NCBI GenBank assembly: GCA_029204225.1
Contig: CM055104.1
Location: 56,634,264-56,698,263 of the forward strand
DNA from: Diphasiastrum complanatum
Taxonomy: Eukaryota > Streptophyta > Lycopodiopsida > Lycopodiales > Lycopodiaceae
Reading direction: 5' to 3'
DNA length: 64,000 nucleotides
This document shows positions 1 to 11,316 of this stretch, one piece after another (positions within the stretch are counted from its first letter, which is position 1; each line of letters begins with the position of its first letter). A model generated the notes under the pieces. That model did no database searches. It was given only the letters and a program-made list of their open reading frames with translations, and was not told where the DNA came from. The translations under genes and the position numbers were made by a program.

Positions 1-1345
1 GTCCTCTCAGCAAGTTGACTTATTCAGCTGTGACTGGTATGCCATTAAAAATGTAGAATACTTTTCATCAGTTAAATTTGTAGCAATGAACATTGTACTT
101 GTTTTACGAACATTACATCTAGCGAAAAAATCTACAAAAATTGCAAATGGTAAATACCAATACAGTCTATTGGTTTTTTGAACCTGTGCTACATTTTATG
201 CAGTTTTGAATGTCCATAAAAAACTTCGATCTAAAACTTTCTGCTGAGGTAAAATCGGAAGAAACCCATTCCTCACTTAAAAATGTGGTAGAGGTAGAGT
301 TTCTAGTTTTCCATTCAAACCATTTTTGCATGGTATGTACAGAGAATCATAAAAAAAAATGCCAAAATCAAACCATCCATCAAGTTAGTTTAACTTCAAA
401 GTCGGGCAGTCTTTTTTTGACGGGCAACAATATATTATCCAATCACATATCTAGACCCTGCCAGACGGAAGTTTTGAACTGGCTAAAAATATGCCCAAAA
501 AATTGTAAAAAAGATTTGTCCGACAAACACCGTTACCGTCTTGCACACATGTAAAAATATTATTGGGACATGTGGACGTCGAATAGTTGAAAAATAAAAA
601 AAAAATCTTTACAAAGGGCCCTTATAGCACTTGGACCTCCCCTAATGGCTACATCACATGCAATAATGTCTAGTTGTCATATGTGACATGCATGTAGATG
701 TAGATCATGAAATGGCCAAACCTGGGCTATAAAAACTCAAGGTACCATAAATGCATAAAGTCCAAGTTGTCCAAAGTGACATGCAAGGCATGGAAGAGTT
801 GTTATGGACAAATGCAAATGAATTTGTACATTAATAGTGTAAAAATTGTCCCATGTAGAAAGTAGGTAGATGTAGGTGGATAAACATGCATGCAAAGTTA
901 TATGTGTCACTATTTTGGTAGATTACACCTTCAGATGTGAAGAAAAGAAGTTGCATGCTAGTACTACCATGAGCTATTATCATTTCTTATATATGTAGGT
1001 GGGAATCCTCACTATTCTTGATGATGAATCAAGCATTGTAGCAAATTCATGTCAATTTGAACTTTGTAATTGTAAGCTTGTAATGCGATTATCTCTCTAA
1101 CTCGAGGAGAGCCTTTTTCTCATGTAATTAAATTACATTGTATTTTCTCACATGTGTGGAATCTAATTGCTTTTGATTATTTGCATTATAGATTGTGATC
1201 TAGCCTTGGATGCTAGTATTAGATTGTCAATTTCACTCTACATGTGGTTCATGTGCTATCACAAAGCTTAGGGAATGTCATTAACACATTTGTGGTTTCT
1301 TCACACGTGTGTACTTGCTGGTTTTTTCACAACATATGCTTTGAT
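1..1345. other. No supported gene; possible old LTR debris
   Basis: I see no gene here. An open frame of 114 codons at 210-554 has no recognisable domain and is not supported. The stretch 600-1340 has LTR-like traits: a TATA-like sequence near 729, CACATG/CACGTG-rich text, and an end near 1335 resembling the terminal part of the Copia element A LTR. No termini or target duplication can be placed. Confidence 0.3.
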
Positions 1346-1760
1346 TGTGAAATATTTCAGATTAATTAAGATCCAAATCCATAAAATGATCTTGGGTTAG
1401 AAAGACAACACATCACCAATCTTGCCAATGTAGAAAAATCAACATCTACTCTAAGAATGAGATGCAAACTCTAATAAAATTAAAGTAAGCTACTGTATTT
1501 TACACATGTGGATCTGAAAATAGCATTTATTGAACATTCTACACATAGAATTGCAAGAAATCACAAGTATAGTGCACCAATGGTTAGTAGAGTCCAAGAG
1601 AACCATGTATAAGCATGAATGAGATAAGAGAGAGTGTGTGATCCCTCTTTCCACAAGTTACATCCTTTTATAACAGGTCCAAAACTTAAATTGCCACTTC
1701 GTTTCCCTCCACAATAAAAAACCCTTACCAATACTATATTTCATTTCTTCAAATGCCTCT
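1346..1760 (-). repeat. LTR family 1, copy 1 (partial, degenerate)
   Basis: This segment is clearly similar to 25085-25420 and 37071-37610. The shared order, read on the plus strand, is a TTTCAG end, 'atgagatgcaaactctaat', 'gtaagctactgtatttcaca', 'gtggatctgaaaatagcat', 'accatgtataagcatgaat', a GA-rich site, 'ttacatccttttata' and 'aaaaaccct'. The inverted TATA (TATAAAAGGATG on the minus strand) shows that the LTR points to the minus strand. Its minus-strand 3' end is TTTCACA at 1346. The other end has decayed after about 1760. At the microsatellite position this copy has only a short impure tract (about 1620-1640). Confidence 0.7.
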
Positions 1761-2577
1761 TATGGTGAATGCAAAATACAACATGGATCTTCTCCTTTCA
1801 ATCAATATTGTATCATTTCATGCCAGGATGATTACGTGTATACATGTAATTGGCCCACAACTCACTCATTCATGAAATTACTACTTGAATTTTTATAAAG
1901 ACCTTGCATAACAAGATACAATAAATAAAACTAAATTTTTTTTTACTCAACCTTATGCTCCAAAGATATGTAATGAACTAAAGCTTTCGTATAAAAGGTT
2001 GTGTGATTTGCCACCAACCAACAAGCCACAATAATGAGAATGCTAGTAATAAACATCACATAAAGTGTTGTTATTTGGGCTCAAGATACATTCAATTAAT
2101 CGGAAAATGAAAAAAAAAAATCGTAATTTAAATGAATATAAAACAATCATGATGACCCATATTAGTGCTCAAATATAGCCACAAACAACAATTTGGCTCT
2201 TAGCAAATCATGATAAAAGATAACTGCTATTGCTCCAAAGCAGTCAGAATTTTGTATAAACAATTTCATACACAGCACTGTCGCTAGTTCATGTAGACCA
2301 GCCTGATCTAGCTAGGTCGATAGTCCTACTTCCTGCCTTACTCCGAAGTTCAAAGTTAGAAATTTAACAAACTATTTGCACCAGTACAATCACCTAAGTA
2401 CACACTCAAAAATCTGAAAACTACACCATTTTATTGTTCACTCTAGCATTTGATGACACTTGCAATTGAGGCAAGCAACATATAGATACGAGTCATAGTT
2501 AGAAACAAGATCTCTGATCAATTGGCATGTTGGACGCAGCTAAAACGTCCTCAGAAAATCAAACAATGTGGGTCGTA
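1761..2577. other. No gene seen
   Basis: AT-rich non-coding sequence, probably the 3' flank of the lectin-like gene plus old repeat debris. I recognised no feature in it. Confidence 0.3.
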
Positions 2578-3108
2578 TCATGGGTTTAGAGTATAAATAG
2601 TATAAAATGCATCATTATAATCTGGTTGATATATTGAATACTTAGCCACACGGCAAAGGTAAGTAAGTTTGGAGCCCTCCTGCCAAAATTGCAATTGAAG
2701 ATACGAATTAGCACCATATAATCCACATGGTGTTTGGGCCCAAATAGACGGAGAGTTTCTGGTATACACTGGTGCAGTATAACCTGTGCGGTAGATCGCA
2801 AAGCCATAAATGCTATCTACTTTTGCATAACAAAAGGTACCAAATCCTTTAGTAGGCGATTTCCAGATGGGGTTGTAATCGACAAAATCCTTGAGCTGTG
2901 ATGGGTTATGTACCATAAAAACGCAATTGGGCTCCATAGAAGCCCAATATCCATTCTCGCTTTCCATAAATTGTCCTTGATAAAGAATTTGTCCCTCATA
3001 CAAAAACCTATCCCCAATTCTGAAGATTGGAAATCTCTGTGAGTATGTTGGAACTGTGAGCAATGCCAATGCTAGTATTACAATCAACTCAACTATTTCC
3101 TTCTCCAT
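2578..3108 (-). CDS. Secreted bulb-type (G-type) lectin-like protein, 176 aa
   Basis: This is a short secreted protein. The first 24 or so residues (MEKEIVEL... to TYSQ) form a signal peptide with a Leu/Ala-rich core. The rest resembles the B-lectin (Galanthus nivalis agglutinin) beta-prism fold: GDRFLYEGQILYQGQF matches the typical 'G..L..GQ.L..GQ' opening, followed by repeated 'PIWKS' and 'SIWAQ' blocks like the family's 'xIWAS' turns. The mannose-binding consensus QxDxNxVxY is not kept: the first site reads MEPNCVFMV, so sugar binding may be lost or altered. I chose the start at 3108 because translation from the upstream ATG at 3243 would run through a (CT)n microsatellite as a long Leu-Ser repeat, whereas 3108 begins directly with the signal peptide. 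The frame is intact to TGA at 2578 with no introns, as is usual for small lectins. Family assignment is by pattern memory, not alignment. Confidence 0.6.
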   Translation of the reverse strand: MEKEIVELIVILALALLTVPTYSQRFPIFRIGDRFLYEGQILYQGQFMESENGYWASMEPNCVFMVHNPSQLKDFVDYNPIWKSPTKGFGTFCYAKVDSIYGFAIYRTGYTAPVYTRNSPSIWAQTPCGLYGANSYLQLQFWQEGSKLTYLCRVAKYSIYQPDYNDAFYTIYTLNP

Positions 3109-3137
3109 CTTACAAGAACTAGTGTTTTTGTGTGTGC

Positions 3138-3141
<4 letters not shown>

Positions 3142-3217
<76 letters not shown>
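3142..3217. repeat. (GA)n microsatellite, about 38 units
   Basis: A pure GA/CT tract. On the minus strand it is a CT tract ending about 33 bp before the chosen ATG of the lectin-like gene, so it probably lies in its 5' leader or core promoter. A weak TATA-like sequence (TATTTAGATAG) lies further upstream near 3245-3256 on that strand. Confidence 0.95.
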
Positions 3218-3221
<4 letters not shown>

Positions 3222-3624
3222 TGAAGCAAAACATTTGCTCCACCTATCTAAATAGGAGTATCCCATGCAAGTTCTGTAAAACAAAGACAATGGTGCATGC
3301 GCGTTTAACTTTTCTTCTCATTTGGATGTGGACAAGGGATAAAGGAAGACCTCCTCCAAGAGCTTCAAAATTAGAAATAGAGGTCTCAAAATAGATGTGC
3401 TTGACCTTACATTTGTAGACTTCTTACATATTTTTCATATTTAGTAAGTGAACCATACAAATATGTAAGATTCGTTACATCAAATTTGTCCTTAGCTTCT
3501 CATTTGTACTAAATGAATCTTACAGCTTTCTAAGGTTCGACTGATGAGGTCTATTTTTAAAAACTGATTTCTTTGGCTTGTAAGAATGTTGCACAAGAAA
3601 CAAATTCCCAACAGTGCTTTATGT
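3218..3624. other. No gene seen; presumed promoter side of lectin-like gene
   Basis: Non-coding. It contains repeated 'cttac' and 'aaatgaatcttac' text but no supported gene or element boundary. Confidence 0.3.
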
Positions 3625-5000
3625 GTTGAAAAGCCATCTTTTTATTTGGATGTATCCATAAATGTTGACATCAAAACAAGGTGAAGGTCATCATCCAAAT
3701 ATGGCATGGAGGTGGGTCCACTCCACTATTCCAAGGACATGTGTTGCATTTTTCAAAGTTTGCACCACCAAACTCCAATTCTCAAGCATTGACCATGGCT
3801 ATCAATGGTTGTATACGCCAACAGGCAGTACAAGTTTTTCAAAGAAGGGCATGTCATTGCAAAAAATAAATGGTGTAATACCTTCCTTCTAATTTGGATG
3901 CATAAGGTGATGGAAAGTCATCTTAATTTGGATGTATTTATAAATGTTGACATTACATGAAATGTAAAAGGCATACATGGGATGGAGGAGGGTCCACAGT
4001 ATTCCAAGGGCATGAGTTTCATTTATCAAAGCTTCAACTCCCAAGCTGGCCATGGCTATCAATGCTTGTTTACACTCGCATGCAGCGCAAGTTTTTCAAA
4101 GAAGAAAGAGCATGTCATTGCAAAAAATAAGTGGTGTAATACTTTCCTTCTTATTTCGCTGCATAAGGTGATGGAAAATCATCTCAATTTAGATGTATTT
4201 ATAAAAGTTGATATTACATGAAAGGTAAAGGCCGGCAGTTGTCCAAACATGGAATGGAGGTGGGTCCACCTCAATATTCCAAGGGCATGATTTTCATTTA
4301 TCAAAGCTTCAACTCCCAAGCTCCAAGTCTCAGGCATTGGCTAGGGGTGCCTATGCTTTATTATTTATAGCATTAGGTAGTGCAAAAAAAAAAAAGTTGC
4401 AACAAGTAAATGGTGTGGTACTTTTCTTCTTATTTGGATGTATAACATGATGGAAAATCATCTGTATTAAGATGTGTTTATCAATGTCAAGAGTACATGC
4501 AAGGTGAAGGCCGATAGTCATCTAGACATGGCATGGATGTTTGTCTACATTAATACTCCAAGGTCTATATAAGGTATGGTTCCTTTCTTCTTATTTTGAT
4601 GCATAAGTTGATGGAAAGTCATCTTTTTTTGGATATATTTATAAATTTTTACATTACATGCCAAGTGAAGGCCGACAATTGTCATGGAAGTAGGTCCACC
4701 TCAATATTGTTGTTATTTAAATGTGTAAGGTGATGAAAAATCATTTTTATTTAGATGTATTTATCAATGTTGACATTACATGCAAGGTGAAGGCCATTAG
4801 CGATTCACAAGTGGCATGGAGGTTGGTCTACATCAACATTTTAAGATGTGGGTCCATATATGGTGTAGTACTTTTCTTCTTATTTGTTGGATAAGGTGAT
4901 GAAAACTCATCTTTATGTGGATGTACTTATGAATGTTGACATTACATGTCGGTAAAGGCAGATAGTTGTCTAGGCATGGAAGTAGCTCCACCTCAATATT
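3625..5000. repeat. Degenerate tandem repeat, about seven copies
   Basis: An anchor of the type 'aaggtgatggaaaatcat' followed by 'gatgtatttataaatgttgacattacatg' recurs near 3630, 3905, 4165, 4446, 4608, 4730 and 4893. It is followed by 'aaggtgaaggcc', 'catggaggtgggtccac' and 'attccaagggcatg'. The first copies are about 260-280 bp apart. The later ones shrink to about 120-165 bp by internal loss. Short open frames inside are products of the repeat and not genes. Confidence 0.8.
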
Positions 5001-6539
5001 CAAAGTTTTGTGTTTTAATGTTTGGGAAAGCCGACATTCTCTGAGAATGGAACCTACAACTCTGTTAAAATAACAAAATAGGAGAAATTTAGTAGGACTA
5101 TAAAGTCTCAAAAATTGATTGTTTCAAAAATAGAATGGAGTTTGGATGGCTAGATAATTTTCTACTAGAAAGTATGCTTGAGTACTTAACGCGATGACAT
5201 TTGTTTTCAGACTTTGACCTAAAAAAGAGTAAGCCTTTTTAGTATTTTATAGATTATCTAATTTTAGGCTATAATAGTGGGGTTTTTAGTTAATCTCTAA
5301 GTTATCTTAAAAAAATGTCAAAAAATACATATTTTTAGTAGAGAACTACAGGTTTTTTGTACAAAATTCATAAAACCATCATAATTAGAAATGATATAAC
5401 ATTTCAAGACAACACATGTTTGTTAAACTCCATATCCCATTATAATACAAAAGAGCTTAAATTATATTTACATATGTTTTTTCAAAGTAAATTTTCTATG
5501 GAAATTTCAGTAATGCCTCTCAATTCAACAGACTGACTTAGATTCTTATAATACTAGGTTTATCCATCTGATATCTCTCAACAAAACATACGACTATAAG
5601 AAAATACACTAGCAACAAAGCGTTAATGTTCATTTTTAGACATCAAGCAATGTTGAGTTCATTAACAATTGAATCTTGTATGACAGTAAGAACTGAACAA
5701 AGGATAAAAGAGCACGATCAACTCGATTCATCTACTATGCAGGATAGAACACCAAAGACTTAGAGTTACATACAGTCTCAACGATAGAACAAAGTAAGAC
5801 GCAAACTCTCGATGATACATTATACTAAAAATGAGGTGAATATAGGAACAAGTTTGAATTTGACACACTCTTTAAACAAGAGGGCGTGATGTTCTATATA
5901 ATAAAAGCTTATCCAATCTAAACTATTGAGATGTTGACATGTGTATGAGTTGATGAATTGGTACTCTACCATGTCATTCTAAACTAATTATTTGATTACG
6001 CATGCAAAGTCGCAACTATAGAAATAGTCGTGAATGCTTCGACTGGATTATAGAATATTCGAGATTCACACTTATCCATTTATTAGGACATGTTGCTTCA
6101 TATGTTCTTTCATTAAAGTATATATCTTTATAGGATCTTCGAAGTAAGGCCTTTGTAGTGGTTCCTTAGTCTTCTTATGTATTTGAATTCGATTGAGTAA
6201 AGTCGAATATATTTCTTTGTTCATCTTTATGACTTTACTAAGATATCACAAACTTGTCATTTTCTCAACATTTTTGGATCCGTAAAGACAAGTCGGCCAT
6301 AGGAGGTCCATAGAGCTTTTTAACAATTTTTGTCAGAGATTTGACTACCATTTGAGAATGAAGGATTTCTCATTGTAGAGAGAGAAGTATAAGTTTTTTT
6401 AAATGCTCTAAAATGCTCATTTCTTGCATGAAACGAAACATGTGAACACTAAAAAATCTCATAAACATGAGAGCGACCTTGGTTGTGGTATCAAACTATA
6501 TAAAAATCCACTGAGAAACATAATACAATAGAGGAGATC

Positions 6540-6541
<2 letters not shown>
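5001..6541. other. No gene seen
   Basis: AT-rich sequence with no open frame of interest and no identifiable LTR or coding relic. It is probably old intergenic repeat sequence. Confidence 0.3.

Positions 6542-6611
<70 letters not shown>
6542..6611. repeat. (GA)n microsatellite, about 35 units
   Basis: A pure GA tract in otherwise AT-rich sequence. Its flanks do not match LTR family 1, so this tract arose independently of those at 25216 and 37384. Confidence 0.95.
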
Positions 6612-6614
<3 letters not shown>

Positions 6615-6794
6615 GCTACAAGATTGTAAGCCAATAAACACACCCATCTAACTAGGTAAAAAGCTTTTCAAGCTTGATGAGTCACACCATTTGCTACTAC
6701 ATTGTATATACTGTTCATAGGAAGATTGATTTACCATACAAAGACTAGGCCAAATATATGCTATGTTATTGATATTGTGTGTTAATTCATGGCA

Positions 6795-7240
6795 AACCCC
6801 CTATTGATACGCAATGGAAGGCAGCCAAGGACATTGTCCAGTATGTTTAGGGCACTTATGACTATGGCTTAGTATACAGGAAGTAGGAGGGTTTACCAGA
6901 GTTTTGTGGTTTTGTAGATGCAGATTTGAAAGGTGACTATGATGATCTAGGTCACCCACAAGGTATGCATTTCAATTTTGTAGTAGTTTATTTTGTTAGT
7001 GTAGTAAGAAGCAAAGCACTATTGTTCTATCCACAATAGAAGTCGAGTATAAAGAAATTTGTAGTACAACCAAGAAAGCTATTTGATTGAGGCAAATCTT
7101 GGTGAGAAATTGATGTGAAGCAAGAAAATTCTATGACTGTACATAGATACAATCAGAGTGGCATTCAGCTAGAGTGGCATTCAGCTAGTGAAGAATCCAA
7201 TAGAAACAAGAAGCTACTCTACATTACTCGGTAGAGATAT
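6795..7240 (+). pseudogene. Copia RNase H relic
   Basis: Translated with frame changes and stops, this reads as the C-terminal part of a Ty1/Copia polyprotein: 'QWKAAKDIVQYV' (usual WKAAKRVLRYL), 'TYDYGLVYRK', 'FVDADLKGDYDD' (the DADxAGD active-site block), 'CSKKQSTIVLSTIEVEYKE' and 'TTKKAI'. Stop codons follow QYV and YRK. It is not part of element A, which starts downstream. Confidence 0.75.
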
Positions 7241-7279
7241 ATCGTTAACATGCTTTTAGAATTCGATTTCATGAATTGC

Positions 7280-7529
7280 AAGGAAGGGATATCCATTTTA
7301 GTCAATATATGCAATGATTTCTACTAGGCCTGACCTTGCATATGTTGTCATCTCTTTGAGCCATTTTATAGCTAATCTTAGAATGATCGACTAGAAGGCT
7401 CTATTAAGAGTCATTCAATATATTTGAGCGACAATGGATCACTACATCTGCTATGGAAAGATTGATCCAAATGATATCCATACACTACATGGATATAGAT
7501 GCAAATTGGGCAGGTGATATTGACATGAG
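7280..7529 (+). pseudogene. Second Copia RT/RNase H relic
   Basis: This reads 'AMISTRPDLAYVV' (the conserved TRPDLAYAV block), 'SHFIANLRMID', 'ALLRVIQYI' and 'DIDANWAGDID', with stops. The order shows it is another Copia copy, not a continuation of the RNase H relic just upstream. It ends abruptly where the LTR of element A begins, near 7530. Confidence 0.7.
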
Positions 7530-8211
7530 GGGGCCATGTCCATGGTGTTTCCATTGTATTTCATGTTATACATACAAGGTATGTGAATTGAGCACATAAC
7601 CTTCTAGTATAGATTGTTTGAGTTAGGTAGATTCAATTTCGACATGCAACTGTTTAGATAATATACAATGTCATATTGTATGCATGCAAGCCACATGCAA
7701 TCAGTACATGCAACATGCAAAGTAGTTTATGTGATCTACACATGTCTAGGCAGTTTTAAGAGTGACATGCAGTACATGCAATATCCATGCATGTAGTTAC
7801 ACATGTGGATCTCTGGTAGGTGAATTAGTTCAGTTAAGTGGCCTTTCCATGCAACTCCACTATAGGAATTGGAGTCTCTCTCATGTAGGAAAATCTTGGC
7901 ATGTTTGCCATATTGTGAATAATGAGATTTTGGTGTTTTGGACTCATTCTCTCTCTACCCGAGTTTTTCATGATTGATTTTCTCTCTCTACCCGAGAGCA
8001 GCCTGTTTTTCCCATACTGAGCACTTAGAATTATTTCTGACATTTATTTCTCATAATGAGAAGTTAGATTTTTTCATCAGATGTATGCCATTGTGCTCTT
8101 GTCATAGATTTTTCAAGTATACTATTCTCTGATCAATCTTGTGCAATCACAACACCTCAGTAAGCTCCTGTAAAGTGTGTGGTGAAGTTTACACGTGCTA
8201 AAAACTTCACA
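7530..8211 (+). repeat. Element A 5' LTR (5' end lost)
   Basis: Closely similar to 13129-13797: shared blocks include 'ccattgtatttcatgtt', 'gagcacataaccttctagta', 'gtatgcatgcaagccacatg', 'tgagattttggtgttttgg' and 'tctctctctacccgagagca'. It ends in AAAACTTCACA at 8211, directly before the primer-binding site. The first about 50 bp found in the 3' LTR are missing. Confidence 0.9.
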
Positions 8212-8223
8212 TGGTATCAGAGC
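8212..8223 (+). other. Primer-binding site of element A
   Basis: TGGTATCAGAGC lies immediately after the 5' LTR. This is the standard sequence complementary to the 3' end of plant initiator tRNA-Met that primes Copia reverse transcription. Confidence 0.9.
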
Positions 8224-8980
8224 TTCATGCTTTGAAGAGGTGAGGGTGTATACATCAGATCATCAATGCTTTTGCTTGCAGGAACTCGGATTTGGGAGAG
8301 GGATTCAAACTCGCTAAGAGACAAGCTATCTATGGATCATAAGTGGATCAAAACAAGCCTGATCTGCTCCAGTAGAGCCCTATACGGACAGAGAGCTCAC
8401 ACGTTTGAAATCAGCCCTCATTAATGAGTGCTACTTCTCAAGATTTGATTCAAATTTGATGTTCTATAGCTTGTTGGATAGGTATTGAAGAGTAGAATGT
8501 GTTGCTCAAGTTTCTAAACCAATTCGATTTGTTTTAAGAAGAGTTTTAGGCAATCAGAGAGTTTGAGAGAGTACTCAACTCGTGGGATATGCCAAAGTGA
8601 GCACACACCTGTCATTTTCACCAATTTCATCATTTTTCACTGTCAATCAAGTAGAATTGGATAGAAGTGAGTGTACTGAGGTCTAAGCTTTTCATTTCAC
8701 ACAAATTATCTGTGTTTGAGTTGAAAGTAAGTTCTTAGAGAGTTTTTCAGTACTTTGAAACTCGTGGGAGAGATAGACTTCTTACTTGCATGTGCTTCTT
8801 TTTTGTGAAGCAAGATCCACATTCAAGATAGATTGATTTACTGTGTTGAGAATTTGTTCACACATCTATTGCTAGATTTCATAGGTTGGATCAACATCTG
8901 TGTTAGATCCTAGATTGAGGTAGTAAGCAACATCCTTTCAACTCCATTTTGAGTCATTACTAGAGTTTCTCATAGAGAAG
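8224..8980 (+). other. Element A untranslated leader
   Basis: Non-coding stretch between the primer-binding site and the gag start. I saw no open frame or second element in it. Confidence 0.7.
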
Positions 8981-10083
8981 ATGTCTTCATCTGGTTCACA
9001 TTTTTTGGAGCACAGTGAGAGATTAACATCTTCCAATTATGCAATGTCAAAAATCAGAATGGAATCATTATTGATTCTACAAGATGTAATGGATATTGTG
9101 AGTGGATCTGAAGAAGAACCTACTACACCTAATGAAACTACAACATTTCACAAAAGAACCAGAATTGCCCTTCATTTCATAAAAATGAATGTAACCAATG
9201 AAGTGTTAAGAGAAATTAGTACATGCACCACTACCAAGGAAGCTTGGGATACTCTAAAAACAATCTATGAAATCAAGAATACTTCTAGATTGCTTACACT
9301 TAGAAACCAAATATTTCTAAGCTATCAGAGAGTAGATGAGAGTGCTTCATCATATGTCATGAGAGTTAAGGATCTTCATCAAGAGTTAGCTGGTATTGGT
9401 GATGCTCTTAAGAACACTGAACTTGTTCAAGTAGTACTTAATGGACTTAGAAATGAGTATGACAGTATTGTGTAGACTTATGCTGTCAGGGAGGATTCTC
9501 CATCCTTGGAGACACTTCAAGGTGTCTCATTGCTAAAGAAAGCAGACAAGAGAACAAGATGTTGAGGATCAATAGACTTTCATTGAAAGATGGTGGAGAT
9601 GACAAAACACTCTTCATCAGAGACAAGTCAAGAGGCAAGGGCAAAGGACAGCAACACTTCAAGAAGGACAAAACCAAGGAAGGTGGTGAGGATCAGTCCT
9701 CACAAGCTGCAACATCCAGTGGCAAGAAGAAGCTGTCAAAGATCAACTGTTTGTTTTGTGGCAAGAAAGGACATTATGCATCAAACTGTTTCAAGAAGAA
9801 GAACCAATCTAAGCAAGCTAACCTTACTAATGAGGATGAGTGTGAGGGTGTAGAGAATGAAATAGAGGATTCATTAATGATGTCTACTTTTTCATCTTTT
9901 CCTTTTAAGAATGAAGAAGTTTGGTGGATAGATAGTGGAGCTAGTTCCCATATGTCTAGGTCTAAAAACTCTTTCACTAGTCTCATGCCATATCTAGGTG
10001 CAAAAAGATCAATCTATACTGCTAATGATGTAGAGTGTAGGATTGAAGGAATAGGTAGTATTCCACTACATGCATCATCTTAA
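8981..10083 (+). pseudogene. Element A gag and protease (broken)
   Basis: The gag part opens with MSSSGSHFLEHSERL and the 'SNYAMSKIRMESLL' block typical of plant Copia gag (usual W replaced by S). It continues through 'EAWDTLKTIYE' and 'LVQVVLNGL' to a TAG at 9473-9475. A frame change near 9545-9560 then leads to a basic region and a CCHC zinc knuckle, CLFCGKKGHYASNC (about 9750-9790). The aspartic protease signature VWWIDSGASSHMS follows near 9920-9960. The frame stops at TAA 10081-10083, inside the protease. Gag packages the RNA and protease cleaves the polyprotein. Here neither can be made as one product. Confidence 0.85.
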
Positions 10084-10288
10084 AAATCTTTTTGCTTACA
10101 TGATGTACTTTATGTACCTAGATTAACCAAGAATCTTTAGTGTAGGATAGTTGTTTGATAGTGGATTGGATGTCAAATTTCAAGTTGACAAGTGTATAAT
10201 CTCAAGAGAAAATGAAGTTATTGCTAGAGGATCTAGAATTGGTAAGTTGTACAACTAGATTCTAGAGAGAGTGCTAACATTTTAGATA

Positions 10289-11316
10289 TTGCTTATGAGA
10301 CCAAGGTTCTACAGGAGGATCTGTGGCATAAGAGATTGGGACATCCCAATTTCAAAGCCATGCAATCTATGGTCAAGGAAGGAAAAGTTGTTGGACTACC
10401 AAAGACATTGTCAAAGGAGCTTCTACCTTGTGAAGCATGTGTGCTGGCAAAATCACATAGAAGGCCTTTTTCTAGATCAAGCATAAAGACAAAGCAACCA
10501 TTTGAACTAGTGCACTCTGATGTTCATTTCTCATCAAAAGCAAAGGAGGATCAAATTGCTTTGTTTCCTTTGTGGATGATTATACAAGATATTCTTGAAT
10601 CTATATGTTGTCTTCTAAAGCCGTGGTCTATGATGTTTTTATTACTTTCAAAGCTTATGTAGAAAAGCAGTTTTCTTTCAAGTTGAAAGCTTTGAGAAGT
10701 GATAGTGGAGGAGAATACACCTCCAATAAGTTTGAAGACTTTTGTGAGATAGAGGGCATTTAAAGAGAGTTTTCTTGTTCATATACTCCTCAAGAAAATG
10801 GAGTTGCTGAGAGAAAAGCAGTTTTCTTTCAAGTTGAAAGCTTTGAGAAGTGATAGTGGAGGAGAATACACCTCCAATAAATTTAAAGACTTTTGTGAGA
10901 GAGAGGGCATTCAAAGAGAGTTTTTTTATTCATATACTTCTCAGGAAAATGGAGTTGCTGAGAGAAAAAATAGAACTTTGTGTGAATGTGCAAAAGCCAT
11001 TAGGCTGGAAGCTTCTCTTCCTAAAGAATTTTGGGGAGAGGCAGTTGCATGTGCAAATGATCTTTGTAATAGGCTTCCAAATATTGCAATAGGAGGAAAA
11101 ACACCATTTGAGATGTTGTATAAGAAAAAGCCTAAGGTAGATCATCTTAGGATTTTTGGTTGTGTATGCTTTGTGCATGTGCCTTTAGAAACTAGGAAGA
11201 AGGAAGATCCTAGTGTTGTTAAAGGAATTTTTGTAGGATATGCATCCACTAAAAAAGCATACAAAGTATATCTTCCCTCTACTGACAAAAATGTTGTTAG
11301 TAGAGATGTTGGATGA
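10289..11316 (+). pseudogene. Element A GAG-pre-integrase and integrase (broken)
   Basis: The pre-integrase zinc-binding region shows LWHKRLGHPNFKAM with CEACVLAKSHRRPF, and the integrase core starts at FELVHSDVHF. A frame change near 10560 and stops interrupt the middle. The second catalytic block is present as LRSDSGGEYTSNKF and the glutamate block as ENGVAERKNRTLCECAKA, followed by FWGEAVACANDLCNRLP and the C-terminal VFGCVCFVHVP-type sequence with GIFVGYASTKKAYKVY. The core is duplicated (10661-10962), which itself breaks the frame. Confidence 0.85.
10661..10962 (+). repeat. 151-bp tandem duplication inside integrase
   Basis: Copy 1 (10661-10811) and copy 2 (10812-10962) both run from 'agaaaagcagttttctttca' to 'ggagttgctgag'. 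The repeat length, 151 bp, is not a multiple of three, so it shifts the frame. The copies differ at several bases (for example 'cgagatagaggg' type changes), so the duplication is not recent or one copy has mutated since. AGAAAA microhomology lies at the join. Confidence 0.9.

Noticed and set aside
210-554. Open frame of 114 codons on the plus strand
   Set aside because: No signal peptide, domain or neighbour supports it. Lys/Asn-rich composition fits random AT-rich sequence.
3108-3243. Upstream ATG (3243) as start of the lectin-like gene
   Set aside because: It would put a long Leu-Ser tract from the microsatellite before the signal peptide. The ATG at 3108 starts directly with a normal signal peptide.
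3056-3394. Open frame with a long Arg-Glu repeat
   Set aside because: It is the GA microsatellite read in another frame. The same holds for the Leu-Ser frames at 6459, 31163, 31326, 37301 and 37326 and the His-Thr frame at 19361.
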